Notes: generated by a model from the letters alone, not told the origin. A stretch of 64,000 nucleotides of DNA from Sphingomonadales bacterium 12-68-11 (GCA_002279825.1 NCCV01000003.1:310001-374000); one strand, 5' to 3'; shown: positions 43,045 through 52,322, numbered from the stretch's first letter. Made by a program: numbers and translations.

Positions 43045-45027
43045 GTGGATCGTTTGCCGCGTGCCTTTTCGTCTTATCGCCTTGCCGCGCTGATCGGCCG
43101 GCCGCTGGTCGCCGTATCGCTTGCGGCGCTCGCCTCGGCTTGCGCTACGGCGCAGGACCGGGCCGCGCCCGCCACGGCGTCTGCGACGGCTTCCGCCCCG
43201 CTGCCGCGCGAGGCTTTCGACTACAAGGGGTGGGACGCCTATCTCGGCGGCGTCGACAGTGCGCAGTTCTCGGCGCTGACGCAGATCAACAAGGACAACG
43301 TCAAGCAACTGCAGGTCGCGTGGGAGTATCCCACCGGCCAGGGCCAGCCCACCGCGTTCAACCCAATCGTCGTTCACGGCATCATGTATGTCACCAGCGG
43401 CGACGGCAAGATCGTCGCGCTCGATCCGGCCACCGGCCGCGAGCTGTGGAAGAGCGAGACCACCGGCCGGATCAGCGGGCGCGGAGTCAACTACTGGCAG
43501 AGCGCCGACGGTGCCGATCGGCGGCTGGTGTTCCTCAACGACGGGCTGGTGCGCGCCATCGACGCGCGCACGGGCAAGTATATCCCGAACTTCAGCATCG
43601 ATTTGCGCGAAGCGCTGCCCGAAGGCCATGCACCGACCGCGCGGCCGCTGATGACCAACAATCCGGGCCGCATCTTCGAGGATACCTACATCGTTTCGCT
43701 GCCCGCGGGCGCCTACGACTACGCTTCGGCCCCGGCCGACATCCAGGCCTACGACATCCGTACCGGGGCACTGAAGTGGGTGTTCAACGTGGTGCCGCGC
43801 GTCGGCGAGTTCGGCTCCGATACCTGGCCGGAGAAGGACCGCGAGAAGTTCGGCGGGGTCCACAACTGGTCGGAGTTCACGATCGATCCCGAACTGGGCA
43901 TCGCCTACATCCCGACCGGCACCGCGCGCTACGACTTCTACGGCGGCAACCGGCCGGGCGACAACCTGTTCGCCAACTCGATCGTCGCGCTCGACGCGCG
44001 CACCGGCAAGCGGGTGTGGCATTTCCAGACCATCCACCACGACTTGTGGGACATGGACCTTCCCAACGCGCCCAAGCTGATGACCATCACCAAGGACGGC
44101 AAGAAGATCCCGGTGGTGATCGTCGCTGCCAAGCACGGTTTCGTGTTCGTGTTCGATCGCCGCACCGGCGAACCGGTGTGGCCGATCGAGGAGCGCCCGG
44201 TGCCCGCCTCGGACGTTCCGGGCGAGCGAGCTTCGCCGACCCAGCCGTTCCCGACCTGGCCGTTGCCGTTCGCGCGCCAGTCGTTCACCGAGGCCGATAT
44301 CAACCCCCTGCTGCCCGAGGCCGATCAGGCGGCGCTGCGCGAAAAGCTGCGCGGCAGCCGCAACGAAGGGCTGTTCACCCCGCCGAGCGTGCGCGGGTCG
44401 GTCCACATGCCCGGCCACAACGGCGGCGTGAACTTCGGCAACAGCGCGGTCGATCCGCTCAACCAGAGGTTCTTCGTGGTCAGCCGCGAAATCCCGGTGA
44501 TCATCAAGCTCAACGAGATTCCTGAAGCTCGGCTGGCTACCGCCCGGGCCGCCATGCCCAACGGCAGCGCGGAGACTTATCCCTATACTTCGCCGGTCGA
44601 TTTCATGCTCCAGCCGAACGGCATGGTGGCCATCAAGCCGCCGTTCTCGTTCCTCACCGCCTACGACATGAACACCGGCAACATCCTGTACCGGATCGCC
44701 AATGGCGAGAGCTTGGCGACCCAGGCGCAAGGCCTCACCGACATCGGCTCGCAGGCCCCGCGCGGCGGGCCGGTTGCCACCGCCAGTGGGCTGCTGTTCG
44801 TCGGCACGGCGGGCGATCGCACCTTCCGGGCGCGCGACGCGGCCACGGGCACGGTCCTGTGGGAGCACAAGTTCGACGCGGCAACCGAGGGCGTACCCGC
44901 CATCTACGAGGTGAATGGCCGGCAATACATCACCCTGCCGGTCGGCGGTGACGGTCTATTCGCCCAGCGCGGCAACCCCGCCCCCGGCCCCAGCCGCTAC
45001 GTAACCTTCGCGCTTCCCGCGCGCTGA
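43045..45027 (+). CDS. PQQ quinoprotein dehydrogenase 2, lipoprotein-like signal
   Basis: A 660-residue quinoprotein. The signal ends LASACATAQD, a plausible lipobox, so it may be lipid-anchored. Propeller motifs (ALDPATGRELWKSE, ALDARTGKRVWHF) and WHFQTIHHDLWDMDLP place it with the glucose/quinate DH-like group, and HMPGHNGGVNFGNSAVDP marks the C-terminal blades. No haem motif is present. The GTG at 43045 has GGGGAG upstream; a GTG at 42997 is possible. It heads a unit with two secreted unknown proteins. Confidence 0.88.
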   Translation: MDRLPRAFSSYRLAALIGRPLVAVSLAALASACATAQDRAAPATASATASAPLPREAFDYKGWDAYLGGVDSAQFSALTQINKDNVKQLQVAWEYPTGQGQPTAFNPIVVHGIMYVTSGDGKIVALDPATGRELWKSETTGRISGRGVNYWQSADGADRRLVFLNDGLVRAIDARTGKYIPNFSIDLREALPEGHAPTARPLMTNNPGRIFEDTYIVSLPAGAYDYASAPADIQAYDIRTGALKWVFNVVPRVGEFGSDTWPEKDREKFGGVHNWSEFTIDPELGIAYIPTGTARYDFYGGNRPGDNLFANSIVALDARTGKRVWHFQTIHHDLWDMDLPNAPKLMTITKDGKKIPVVIVAAKHGFVFVFDRRTGEPVWPIEERPVPASDVPGERASPTQPFPTWPLPFARQSFTEADINPLLPEADQAALREKLRGSRNEGLFTPPSVRGSVHMPGHNGGVNFGNSAVDPLNQRFFVVSREIPVIIKLNEIPEARLATARAAMPNGSAETYPYTSPVDFMLQPNGMVAIKPPFSFLTAYDMNTGNILYRIANGESLATQAQGLTDIGSQAPRGGPVATASGLLFVGTAGDRTFRARDAATGTVLWEHKFDAATEGVPAIYEVNGRQYITLPVGGDGLFAQRGNPAPGPSRYVTFALPAR

Positions 45028-45038
45028 GGAGAGGACCG

Positions 45039-46067
45039 ATGCTGAGAGCTATCCTGCTGGCCGCGGGCTGCATGCTGGCGATCCCGGCGTTCGCACAGCA
45101 GCCGGACTTGACCCAAATCGCTCCAGTCCCGACCGGCTATCAGGCCAAGACCACCGCGTGGGGCGAACCCGATCTGCGCGGCGGATGGCCGATCGACCAC
45201 CTGAACGGCCGCACGCCGCTGCAGCGCGACCCGAAGTACGGCAACCGGGCCTACCTGACCGACGAGGAATTCGCCCAGCGCGACCAGGAAGTGCAGGCAC
45301 TGGCGCGGCGCTACCAGAACGAAGACAGCCAGGGGACGATGGGCATCGGGCACTGGGCGGAAGTGGCCAACGCCAATCGCCGGACAAGCTGGATCACCTC
45401 CCCCGCCAACGGCCGCCTCCCGGAGTATACCGCCGAGGGCAAGAAGCTGTCGGGCGAGATGCGCTCCACCTGGCGGCGCGGCCAGCCGTTCGAGTGGACC
45501 AACGATTTCGACAGCTGGGACCGCTGCATCACGCGCGGCCTGCCGGCGTCGATGTTCCCGTTCATGTACAACAACGGGATGCGCATCTTCCAGTCGCCGG
45601 GGATCGTGGCGCTGCAGATGGAAATGGTCCACGAGACGCGGATCATCCCCACCGACGGGCGCAAGGCCATTCCCACCCAGATCCAGAACTGGCTGGGCGA
45701 GAGCCGCGGCCGTTGGGAAAACGGCAACACCCTGGTGGTCGAAACCACCAACTTCCGCGCCGGTCCATCCGCCACCAACATCGGCACCACCGGGTCCCCT
45801 GGCGAAAACGATACCCCGGTGAGCGAGCAAGCGCGCCTGACCGAGCGCTTCACGATGACCGGCCCGGATTCGATCATCTACGAATTCACCTGGACCGATC
45901 CGGTGGTGTTCGCCCAGCCGTGGTCCGCGCGGCTCGAATGGCAGCGCGACGACGGCTTCGGGATTTACGAGTACGCGTGCCACGAAGGCAACGTTCAGAT
46001 CCGCAACTATATCAATGCCTCGCGTGCCGAACGGGCCGCGGCGCAGCAGGCCGGAGGACAACCATGA
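45039..46067 (+). CDS. Secreted protein of unknown function, PDLRGxW family, member 1
   Basis: A 342-residue protein with signal peptide (LLAAGCMLAIPAFAQ). It has AWGEPDLRGGWPIDHLNGRT, NDFDSWDRCITRGLPASMFP, YNNGMRIFQSPGIVALQMEM, RGRWENGNTLVVETTNF and a last part DDGFGIYEYACHEGNVQIRN. The same landmarks occur in the next gene and, more distantly, at 54589. No catalytic motif is recognised. Two conserved Cys (DRC and YAC) may form a disulfide. It overlaps the next gene by ATGA. Confidence 0.78.
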   Translation: MLRAILLAAGCMLAIPAFAQQPDLTQIAPVPTGYQAKTTAWGEPDLRGGWPIDHLNGRTPLQRDPKYGNRAYLTDEEFAQRDQEVQALARRYQNEDSQGTMGIGHWAEVANANRRTSWITSPANGRLPEYTAEGKKLSGEMRSTWRRGQPFEWTNDFDSWDRCITRGLPASMFPFMYNNGMRIFQSPGIVALQMEMVHETRIIPTDGRKAIPTQIQNWLGESRGRWENGNTLVVETTNFRAGPSATNIGTTGSPGENDTPVSEQARLTERFTMTGPDSIIYEFTWTDPVVFAQPWSARLEWQRDDGFGIYEYACHEGNVQIRNYINASRAERAAAQQAGGQP

Positions 46068-47167
46068 ACCGCAAGTACCTGGCCGCCGCGCTGCTCGGGG
46101 CCAGCCTGTTGGCGGCGCCGGGCCTCGCCCAGGCCCAGACCCCGCAGGACCTTACCACCATCGGGCCCGTTGCCACCGACTTCCAGCCGAAGAAGACCGC
46201 TTGGGGCGATCCGGATCTGCGCGGCACCTGGCCGATCAACGACGTCGCCGAAATGCCGGTCAGCCGCCCCGATCAGTTCGGTAACCGCTTCTTCAAGACC
46301 GACGAGGAATTGGCGCGCGAACAGGCCCGCGTCGAACAGCTCGAAACCGGCTACAAGAAGGAAGAGGACGAGCAGACTATCGGCAGCGGGCACTGGATCG
46401 AGTACCAGGCCGGATCGCGCCGCACCTCGATGGTGGTCGATCCGCCGAGCGGCAAGCTGCCGGCGATGACCCCGCAGGCCGATGCCGTCTATCGCGCAGG
46501 CCGCTCGAGCTGGACGCCCAACACCGCGTTCGATTGGGTGACCGATTTCGACAGCTGGGACCGCTGCGTCAGCCGTGGGTTCCCCGCTTCGATGCTGCCG
46601 TTCCGCTACAACAACGGCATTCGCATCTACCAGTCGCCGGGCTACGTCACGATCAATCTCGAGATGCTCGGCAGCCGGATCGTGCCGATCCGCAGTGGCG
46701 ATCCGAAGCATTGGCCCAAGGAAGTCGAAGCCTGGCTCGGCAACAGCGTCGGGCACTGGGACGGCAACACGCTGGTCATCGAGACCACCAACCTCAAGAC
46801 CGGCGACAGCGCCACCCGCAACGCCTATGCGCGCAACGGCTCGCCGCTCAACATGGCGACACGCGGCGTGCCGGCGTGGAATACCATCCCGACCAGCGCC
46901 CAGGCCAAAGTGACCGAGCGCCTGACGATGACCGGCGCGAACACGATCACCTACGAAATGACCTATGCCGACGCCGAGGTGTTCACCGCGCCGTGGACGA
47001 TTCGCTTCGACTGGACGCGCGACGACGATTACGCGTTCTACGAATACGCCTGCCACGAAGGCAACGTGCAGGTCCGCAACTACATCACGGCATCGCGCGC
47101 CGGCCGCCTGCCGCAGGCGACAGCCGAGGAGCTCGCCGAAGAGGCGGGCGGCGGCGGCGGTCGTTAG
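46064..47167 (+). CDS. Secreted protein of unknown function, PDLRGxW family, member 2
   Basis: A 367-residue tandem paralogue of the preceding gene with signal peptide (ending GLAQAQ). Shared landmarks are AWGDPDLRGTWPIND, TDFDSWDRCVSRGFPASMLP, YNNGIRIYQSPGYVTINLEM, VGHWDGNTLVIETTNL and FYEYACHEGNVQVRN. A Gly-rich tail ends the protein. The pair clearly arose by duplication. The constant link to PQQ enzymes suggests a binding or assembly role in the periplasm, but nothing in the sequence proves that. Confidence 0.78.
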   Translation: MNRKYLAAALLGASLLAAPGLAQAQTPQDLTTIGPVATDFQPKKTAWGDPDLRGTWPINDVAEMPVSRPDQFGNRFFKTDEELAREQARVEQLETGYKKEEDEQTIGSGHWIEYQAGSRRTSMVVDPPSGKLPAMTPQADAVYRAGRSSWTPNTAFDWVTDFDSWDRCVSRGFPASMLPFRYNNGIRIYQSPGYVTINLEMLGSRIVPIRSGDPKHWPKEVEAWLGNSVGHWDGNTLVIETTNLKTGDSATRNAYARNGSPLNMATRGVPAWNTIPTSAQAKVTERLTMTGANTITYEMTYADAEVFTAPWTIRFDWTRDDDYAFYEYACHEGNVQVRNYITASRAGRLPQATAEELAEEAGGGGGR

Positions 47168-47240
47168 GCGATCGGTTCAACCGAATAGAACAGGGTTTCG
47201 CGCGGTGCGCGCGACTAAGGCTTGAGAGGGAAGAGGCACC

Positions 47241-48983
47241 ATGACCATCGCCAGAAAAATCCGCTACGCCGTGGCCGGCGCGCTGCTGGCCACATCGTCG
47301 CTCGCCGTCCAGGCGCAGAGCGTCACCGACACCGTGCGCACCCAGCAGGGTGAGATCCGCGGTACCGCCGGCAAGCAGCCGGGCGTGCGGGTGTTTAAGA
47401 ACATCCCGTTCGCAGCCGCTCCGGTCGGCAAGCTGCGTTGGCAGCCGGCGCAGGCGCCGACCGCCTGGCAAGGGGTGCGTGATGGGACCAAGTACGGCCA
47501 CGTCTGCATGCAGAATCCGGCCCCGCAGCGCTTTCCGCCGAACGGCGCGACCGATACGCCGAACTTCACCGGGATGAGCGAGGATTGCCTCAACCTCAAC
47601 ATCTGGACCCCCGCCAAGACCGCAGGCGAGAAGCTGCCGGTGATGGTCTGGCTCTACGGCGGCGCCTATAACGAAGGCGGCGGCAACGCGCCCTTCAGCG
47701 AAGGCGACAACCTCGCCGCCAAGGGCGTGGTCATGGTCACGTTCAACTACCGCGTTGGCAACCTCGGGTTCTTCTCGCACCCCGAACTGACCGCCGAAGG
47801 CGGCGGCGCGGCGGGCAACCAGGGGCTCAGCGACGCGATCGCCGCGTTCAAGTGGCTCAAGGCCAATGTCGCGACGTTCGGCGGCGATCCCAACAACATC
47901 ACGCTGTTCGGCGAGAGCGCCGGCGCGGCTATGAACGGCGGGCTCGTCGGCGCGGCCGGCGCGCGCGGCACGTTCGAGCGGGCCATCGCGCAGAGCGGCG
48001 CGTGGATGGGACTGGGCATCGGCACGATGCTGCCGAACCACGTTCCCGGCGCCACGCTTCCCCCGCCGCCTCCGCCGCCCCCCGCGGGCCAGGCCCCGGC
48101 CGGCGGGCCCGGTGGCGGTGGCGGGCCCGGCGGCGGCTTCGGCCCGCAGCCGCCCTCGGCCGAACTGCGCGGTCTCGCCGCGGCGCGCCGCGCCGGCGCC
48201 GAGACACTCGCGGCGCTGCGTGCGCTGCCCGCGGAGCAAGCCCAGCGGCTCGGTGGCCAGGGGATGATCATCGACGGCAAGATCATCACCGAGGACCTGT
48301 CGAAGACATTCGCGGCTGGGCGCCAGAACCCGGTCGATGTGATCGCCGGCTCGAACGCCGACGAGGGTTCGTTCACCGCCGGCGCGCCGGCGACGCTCGA
48401 GTCCTGGACCCGCGGCGAGCGCGGTCGCTGGGGCGACCTGGTCGAACTCGGTCGCGCCGCCTATCCCGCGAGCACCGACGCCGAGGCGGCCGCCAACGCG
48501 CCGATGCCGTTCTCGGACACCCTCGCTTGGCACATGCGGCTGTTCGCCGACCAGCAGGCCAAGATCGGCAAGAACGCCTGGCACTACTGGTTCATGCACG
48601 CCCCGGCCTATGACGAAGGGGTCCCGAACCTGGGCGCGGGCCATACCGTCGAAATCCCCTACGCGTTCGACAACCTCGCGGCACCGCGCACTTATCCGGC
48701 CGGCAGCTCGGTCCGGCAGATGGCGGGTAACCCGCGCGAGGAAGCGCTCGCGGATCAGGTCTCGCAGTATTGGGTCAACTTCGCCCGCACCGGCAACCCG
48801 AACGGGCCCGGCCTGCCGAAGTGGCCTTCGATGCGCGAGCTCGGGCCGACCGAAACGATGCGGCTCGATGCCGACAACAAGTCGGGCAAGGGTCCGTGGC
48901 TGACCGCACCTAAAGTCGCGCTCTACAAGGCGCTGTACAACGAGCGCGTAGCCAAGACGCTGAGCATCCCGCCGGCACCGTAG
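47241..48983 (+). CDS. Secreted type-B carboxylesterase
   Basis: A 580-residue alpha/beta hydrolase with signal peptide (ending LAVQAQ). The nucleophile is S226 in LFGESAGAAMNGG; EDCLNLNIWTP and the oxyanion region WLYGGAYNEGG are typical of type-B carboxylesterases. Glu in SNADEGSF and His in GAGHTVEIPYAFDN complete the triad. Between about residues 275 and 310 is an insert of eight prolines followed by glycine runs, probably a flexible linker. It would hydrolyse an ester in the periplasm, releasing an alcohol for the quinoproteins. Confidence 0.9.
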   Translation: MTIARKIRYAVAGALLATSSLAVQAQSVTDTVRTQQGEIRGTAGKQPGVRVFKNIPFAAAPVGKLRWQPAQAPTAWQGVRDGTKYGHVCMQNPAPQRFPPNGATDTPNFTGMSEDCLNLNIWTPAKTAGEKLPVMVWLYGGAYNEGGGNAPFSEGDNLAAKGVVMVTFNYRVGNLGFFSHPELTAEGGGAAGNQGLSDAIAAFKWLKANVATFGGDPNNITLFGESAGAAMNGGLVGAAGARGTFERAIAQSGAWMGLGIGTMLPNHVPGATLPPPPPPPPAGQAPAGGPGGGGGPGGGFGPQPPSAELRGLAAARRAGAETLAALRALPAEQAQRLGGQGMIIDGKIITEDLSKTFAAGRQNPVDVIAGSNADEGSFTAGAPATLESWTRGERGRWGDLVELGRAAYPASTDAEAAANAPMPFSDTLAWHMRLFADQQAKIGKNAWHYWFMHAPAYDEGVPNLGAGHTVEIPYAFDNLAAPRTYPAGSSVRQMAGNPREEALADQVSQYWVNFARTGNPNGPGLPKWPSMRELGPTETMRLDADNKSGKGPWLTAPKVALYKALYNERVAKTLSIPPAP

Positions 48984-49001
48984 GGCGGACAAGTCTTCTT
49001 T

Positions 49002-49083
49002 CGTCATTGCGAGGCATGTAGCGACGAAGCAATCTAGGGCGGCAGACGGGGCCCTGGATTGCTTCGCTGCGCTCGCAATGACG
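49002..49083. repeat. Palindromic repeat, copy D
   Basis: An 82-bp copy beginning CGTCATTGCGAGGCATGTAG and ending CTGGATTGCTTCGCTGC then GCTCGCAATGACG. It lies between the carboxylesterase and quinoprotein 3, showing that the accessory cluster carries the same repeat family as the core region. Confidence 0.85.
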
Positions 49084-49096
49084 AGGGAGGGGAGTT

Positions 49097-51217
49097 ATGG
49101 GGACATTGACGACGGCGGCGCTGTCGCTCGGGGCGGCTACGCTGGCCTTGGCCAGTTTCGGAGCCGGGTCGGGCGCGATGGCGCAAGCGGCGCCAAGCTT
49201 CGCCGCGCAAGTCGAGGCCGGCCGCACCGCCTACGCGCAGAACTGCGCCTCCTGCCACGGCGCGGCGCTGAACGACGGCCAGTTCGCCCCCGGTCTCAAG
49301 GGTCCGGGCTTCCTCGCCAAGTGGGGCCGGCAGCCGCTCGCCGACCTGGACCGCTACATCCGCGCCTCGATGCCGCCGGGCACGGCGGGGCGGCTGCCCG
49401 ATGCGAGTTACGCCGCGCTGGCGGCTCTGATCCTCAGCGAGAACGGCGGCGCTGCGACGGTCGCCCTGTCCGCCGATCGCGCTGCTCTGGCGGCGCTCAC
49501 CTTGCCCGCGGCGCCGGCGCTGGCGCGCCGGGAGTCCGCCGTGGGGGGCCTGTCTACCCGGCTATACCCGCTGCCGCCGGGGCCGGTGCTGCCCGATCGG
49601 TTCGCCGGCTTCACGCCGGTCACGCAAGCGGAGCTAGCCGATCCCGCGCCCGAGGACTGGCCGGCCTGGCGCCGCAGCCACCTCGGGCTCGGCTATTCCC
49701 CGCTCGACGAGATCACCACCGCCAACGTCGACCGGCTGCGGATTGCCTGGGCACAGGCCCTGCCCGCCGGGGTCAATATGAACGAGCCGCTGGTGCGGGG
49801 CGGCGTGCTCTACGTGTTCGGCTTCGGCGACCAGGTGTTCGCCTTCGACGCCGCGAGCGGACGGCAACTGTGGCGCTACGAGCGCAAGCTGCCGCAAGGC
49901 ACCGCCGCCAATTCCAAGAAGACGATCGCGCTCTATGGCGACAAGCTCTACGCGGCGACTTCGGACAACCATTTGGTCGCGCTCGATGCCCGCACCGGCC
50001 GCCCGGTCTGGGACGTGGCGATCACCGACCGACCCGGGATGCGCAATCCGGGCGGACCGCTGGTCGCAGACGGCGTGGTGATGCAGGGCCTGACCACCAC
50101 CGTGGCCGGAGGCGGCCTCATCGCCGCGTTCGACGCCGAGACCGGCCGCCACCTATGGACGTTCGAAACCGTCGCCAAGGACGGCCAGCTCGGCGGCGAC
50201 ACCTGGAACGGGCAGCCCAGCGCGGAACGCAAGGGCGGCTCGGTCTGGACCTCGGGCAGTTACGACCCGGTCAACAAGCTGGCGCTGTGGGGCGTGGGCA
50301 ACACCTACGACACCGCCCCGCTGCGCGATCTCAAGCCGGGCCTCAACAACGACGCGCTGTTCATGGAAAGCACGCTGGCGTTCGAACCGCGCACCGGCAG
50401 GCTGGTCTGGTACTACCAGCACAACCGCAACGACCAGTACGACCTCGACTGGGTGTTCGACCGCACCGTCGGCACGCTTGAGATCGACGGACGCCCACGC
50501 CGCGTGGTCATCACCGGCGGCAAGAGCGGCTTGTTCGACGCCCTCGACGCCGCGACCGGGCGCTATCTCAAGACCGTCGACATGGGCATCCAGGACTACA
50601 TCGACTTCATCGATCCGGTGACCGGCGACAAGCGCGTCAAGGCGGGGATGGAGCCGGGCCGCGACAAGGGGCCGGTGTTCATGTGCCCGCATGGCGGGGG
50701 CGGGCGCAACTGGAGCCCGACCTCCTACATCGAAGCGAGCCAGACGCTTTTCGTGACCGCGCGTGACGTCTGCACCGACCTCACGCCTTCGACCAGCGGC
50801 GGGCTGCTCACCACCGGGGTCAATGCGGTCTATGCGGCGCCGCCGAACGGCGACGGCAATTACGGCGTGCTCCAGGCCATCGACATGCGCAGCGGCCGGA
50901 TCCTGTGGGAGACCCGCAACCGCCAGACCCCCGACATGGGCGTGCTGACCACTGCCGGCGGGGTGCTGTTCACCGGCTGGATGGACCGCCAGTTCGTCGC
51001 CTACGATCAGAGCACCGGCAAAGAGCTGTGGCGCACCGGCGTGACCGGCATCCCCAACGCCTCGGCGATCACGTACGCGGTCGACGGCAAGCAATACGTC
51101 GCGATTGTGACCGGGGCCGGCAATCCGCTGTCGCTAGGCATTCCCGACGTGATCCCGGAGACGCAGCTGCCCTCGGTCAACAGCTCGGCGGTCTACGTCT
51201 TCGCCCTGCCCGACTGA
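49097..51217 (+). CDS. Quinohaemoprotein: N-terminal cytochrome c fused to PQQ propeller
   Basis: A 706-residue protein. After a signal peptide (to about residue 30) comes a cytochrome c domain with CASCH (C50, C53, H54) and likely axial Met92 in RASMPPGT. The PQQ propeller follows from about residue 185 (PAWRRSHLGLGYSPLDEITT, AFDAASGRQLWRYE, AYDQSTGKELWRT). Haem at the N terminus differs from type II alcohol dehydrogenases, where it is C-terminal, and recalls polyvinyl alcohol dehydrogenase. WYYQHNRNDQYDLDW replaces the HHD segment of its cluster mates, so it belongs to another quinoprotein branch. Confidence 0.9.
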   Translation: MGTLTTAALSLGAATLALASFGAGSGAMAQAAPSFAAQVEAGRTAYAQNCASCHGAALNDGQFAPGLKGPGFLAKWGRQPLADLDRYIRASMPPGTAGRLPDASYAALAALILSENGGAATVALSADRAALAALTLPAAPALARRESAVGGLSTRLYPLPPGPVLPDRFAGFTPVTQAELADPAPEDWPAWRRSHLGLGYSPLDEITTANVDRLRIAWAQALPAGVNMNEPLVRGGVLYVFGFGDQVFAFDAASGRQLWRYERKLPQGTAANSKKTIALYGDKLYAATSDNHLVALDARTGRPVWDVAITDRPGMRNPGGPLVADGVVMQGLTTTVAGGGLIAAFDAETGRHLWTFETVAKDGQLGGDTWNGQPSAERKGGSVWTSGSYDPVNKLALWGVGNTYDTAPLRDLKPGLNNDALFMESTLAFEPRTGRLVWYYQHNRNDQYDLDWVFDRTVGTLEIDGRPRRVVITGGKSGLFDALDAATGRYLKTVDMGIQDYIDFIDPVTGDKRVKAGMEPGRDKGPVFMCPHGGGGRNWSPTSYIEASQTLFVTARDVCTDLTPSTSGGLLTTGVNAVYAAPPNGDGNYGVLQAIDMRSGRILWETRNRQTPDMGVLTTAGGVLFTGWMDRQFVAYDQSTGKELWRTGVTGIPNASAITYAVDGKQYVAIVTGAGNPLSLGIPDVIPETQLPSVNSSAVYVFALPD

Positions 51218-51227
51218 CAACCAAAAA

Positions 51228-51251
51228 GGGCCGCCTCTCGCGAGGCGGCCC
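51228..51251 (-). terminator. Rho-independent terminator between quinoprotein 3 and the DUF6644 pair
   Basis: GGGCCGCCTC-TCGC-GAGGCGGCCC forms a 10-bp GC-rich stem. On the minus strand it is followed by TTTTT, a classic terminator for the membrane protein genes reading leftward. The stem can also stop the plus-strand transcript. Confidence 0.85.
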
Positions 51252-51274
51252 CGAATATGGCGCAAGCGCGTGCG

Positions 51275-51784
51275 CTAGCCGTCGAAGATGCCGAGCGTGA
51301 ACCCGATCGCGCGGCCGAAGAACAGTACCGCGATCCACAGGATCAGCGACAGACCGCCGGCCAGCTTGACCTTGAGCGGCAGGGGGCCGGTATCCCATTG
51401 GCCGATCGTCCGTGACGTCACGAAGTGGAAGAACAGCATGTTCAGCCCGGCACCGGCCATCGCGGCGCCCTTCCACAGGAAGTACGGGTTGGCCATGTAG
51501 CTGCTCGCCTTGCTGACGAACAGCAGGGTGCCGGTTATCGCGGCCAGCACGAACGCGCCCCAGACCCACGGCAACGTGTCCTTCTCGAGCCGCGAGATCG
51601 GAAACTGGCGGTTCGCAAGGCCGACCAGGCGCAGATCGACAATGGCGATCATGCCGAACACGGTAACCAGCGCGACCACGTGGATCGATTCAAAAGTCGG
51701 GAACATCCAGGTGGACTCGGCGATTCTGATGCCGAGGTCGGAGTACTCGATCCGCTCCCAGATATTGGTTGGTTCAGGATACAT
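51275..51784 (-). CDS. DUF6644-like membrane protein 1
   Basis: A 169-residue protein with four hydrophobic helices at about residues 33-55, 73-92, 100-120 and 141-160. TWMFPTFESIHVVALVTVFG has a His inside the first helix and MLFFHFVTSRTIGQW one in the third; paired His residues in helices could bind haem b, but this is a guess. It lies 13 bases downstream of a related gene and ends at a strong terminator. Function unknown; position suggests a membrane electron-transfer role for the cluster. Confidence 0.75.
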   Translation of the reverse strand: MYPEPTNIWERIEYSDLGIRIAESTWMFPTFESIHVVALVTVFGMIAIVDLRLVGLANRQFPISRLEKDTLPWVWGAFVLAAITGTLLFVSKASSYMANPYFLWKGAAMAGAGLNMLFFHFVTSRTIGQWDTGPLPLKVKLAGGLSLILWIAVLFFGRAIGFTLGIFDG

Positions 51785-51797
51785 CGAAGAGACCCCC

Positions 51798-52322
51798 TTA
51801 GACCGGCGCGTAGGCGATCCAGCGACCGCAGAACATGATCAGGATCCACAGGACGATAAGCAGCAGGACACTCGCCTTACCGCCCGCACCCAGTTCGTCG
51901 TTGGGACCGATCCGGAGCAGGATCCCGCGGCTGAACGCCACGGTGAACAGCACCGCGAACAGCAGCAGCCCCATCTTGATCCAGAAGAATGGATTGATCA
52001 GCTCGCGGATCGGCTCGGCAACGATCATCAGCGAACCCGACAGGACCAGCACAAGGAGAGACCACCACAGCACCTTGAGATAGCGCCGCGACGTCTCGAG
52101 CATCGTGCCGCTGCCGGCGAAGCCGAACATGCGCGCGTTGATCATCAGGATCGAGGAGAACGACGCGGCGATCGCAGCGATGTGGATGCACTGGATGATC
52201 GGGATCGACCAGAAGCGCGTCACCATCCACGCATTGAGCGAGGTTTCGTTCAGCCAGAACGTCACATCGATCAACGGTGTGGTGCGAAGCCACTCCGTGA
52301 AATCAAATAGTAATTGCTCCAT
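51798..52322 (-). CDS. DUF6644-like membrane protein 2
   Basis: A 174-residue protein built like the next gene downstream: an N-terminal amphipathic part (WLRTTPLIDVTFWLNET), then four helices, the first with IPIIQCIHIAAIAASFSSIL and its buried His. FFWIKMGLLLFAVLFTVAF and KASVLLLIVLWILIMFCGRW form the last two. The two proteins may form a complex. The gene diverges from quinoprotein 4 across the promoter region that has the GTAAC-N7-GTTAC element. Confidence 0.75.
   Translation of the reverse strand: MEQLLFDFTEWLRTTPLIDVTFWLNETSLNAWMVTRFWSIPIIQCIHIAAIAASFSSILMINARMFGFAGSGTMLETSRRYLKVLWWSLLVLVLSGSLMIVAEPIRELINPFFWIKMGLLLFAVLFTVAFSRGILLRIGPNDELGAGGKASVLLLIVLWILIMFCGRWIAYAPV

Noticed and set aside
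42985-44925. 646-codon frame antisense to quinoprotein 2
   Set aside because: Same shadow effect. The plus-strand gene has signal sequence, repeated propeller motifs and a ribosome binding site.
10052-49083. CRISPR array suggested by recurring 82-87 bp elements
   Set aside because: The copies are many kilobases apart, are imperfect palindromes and have no regular spacers or cas genes.
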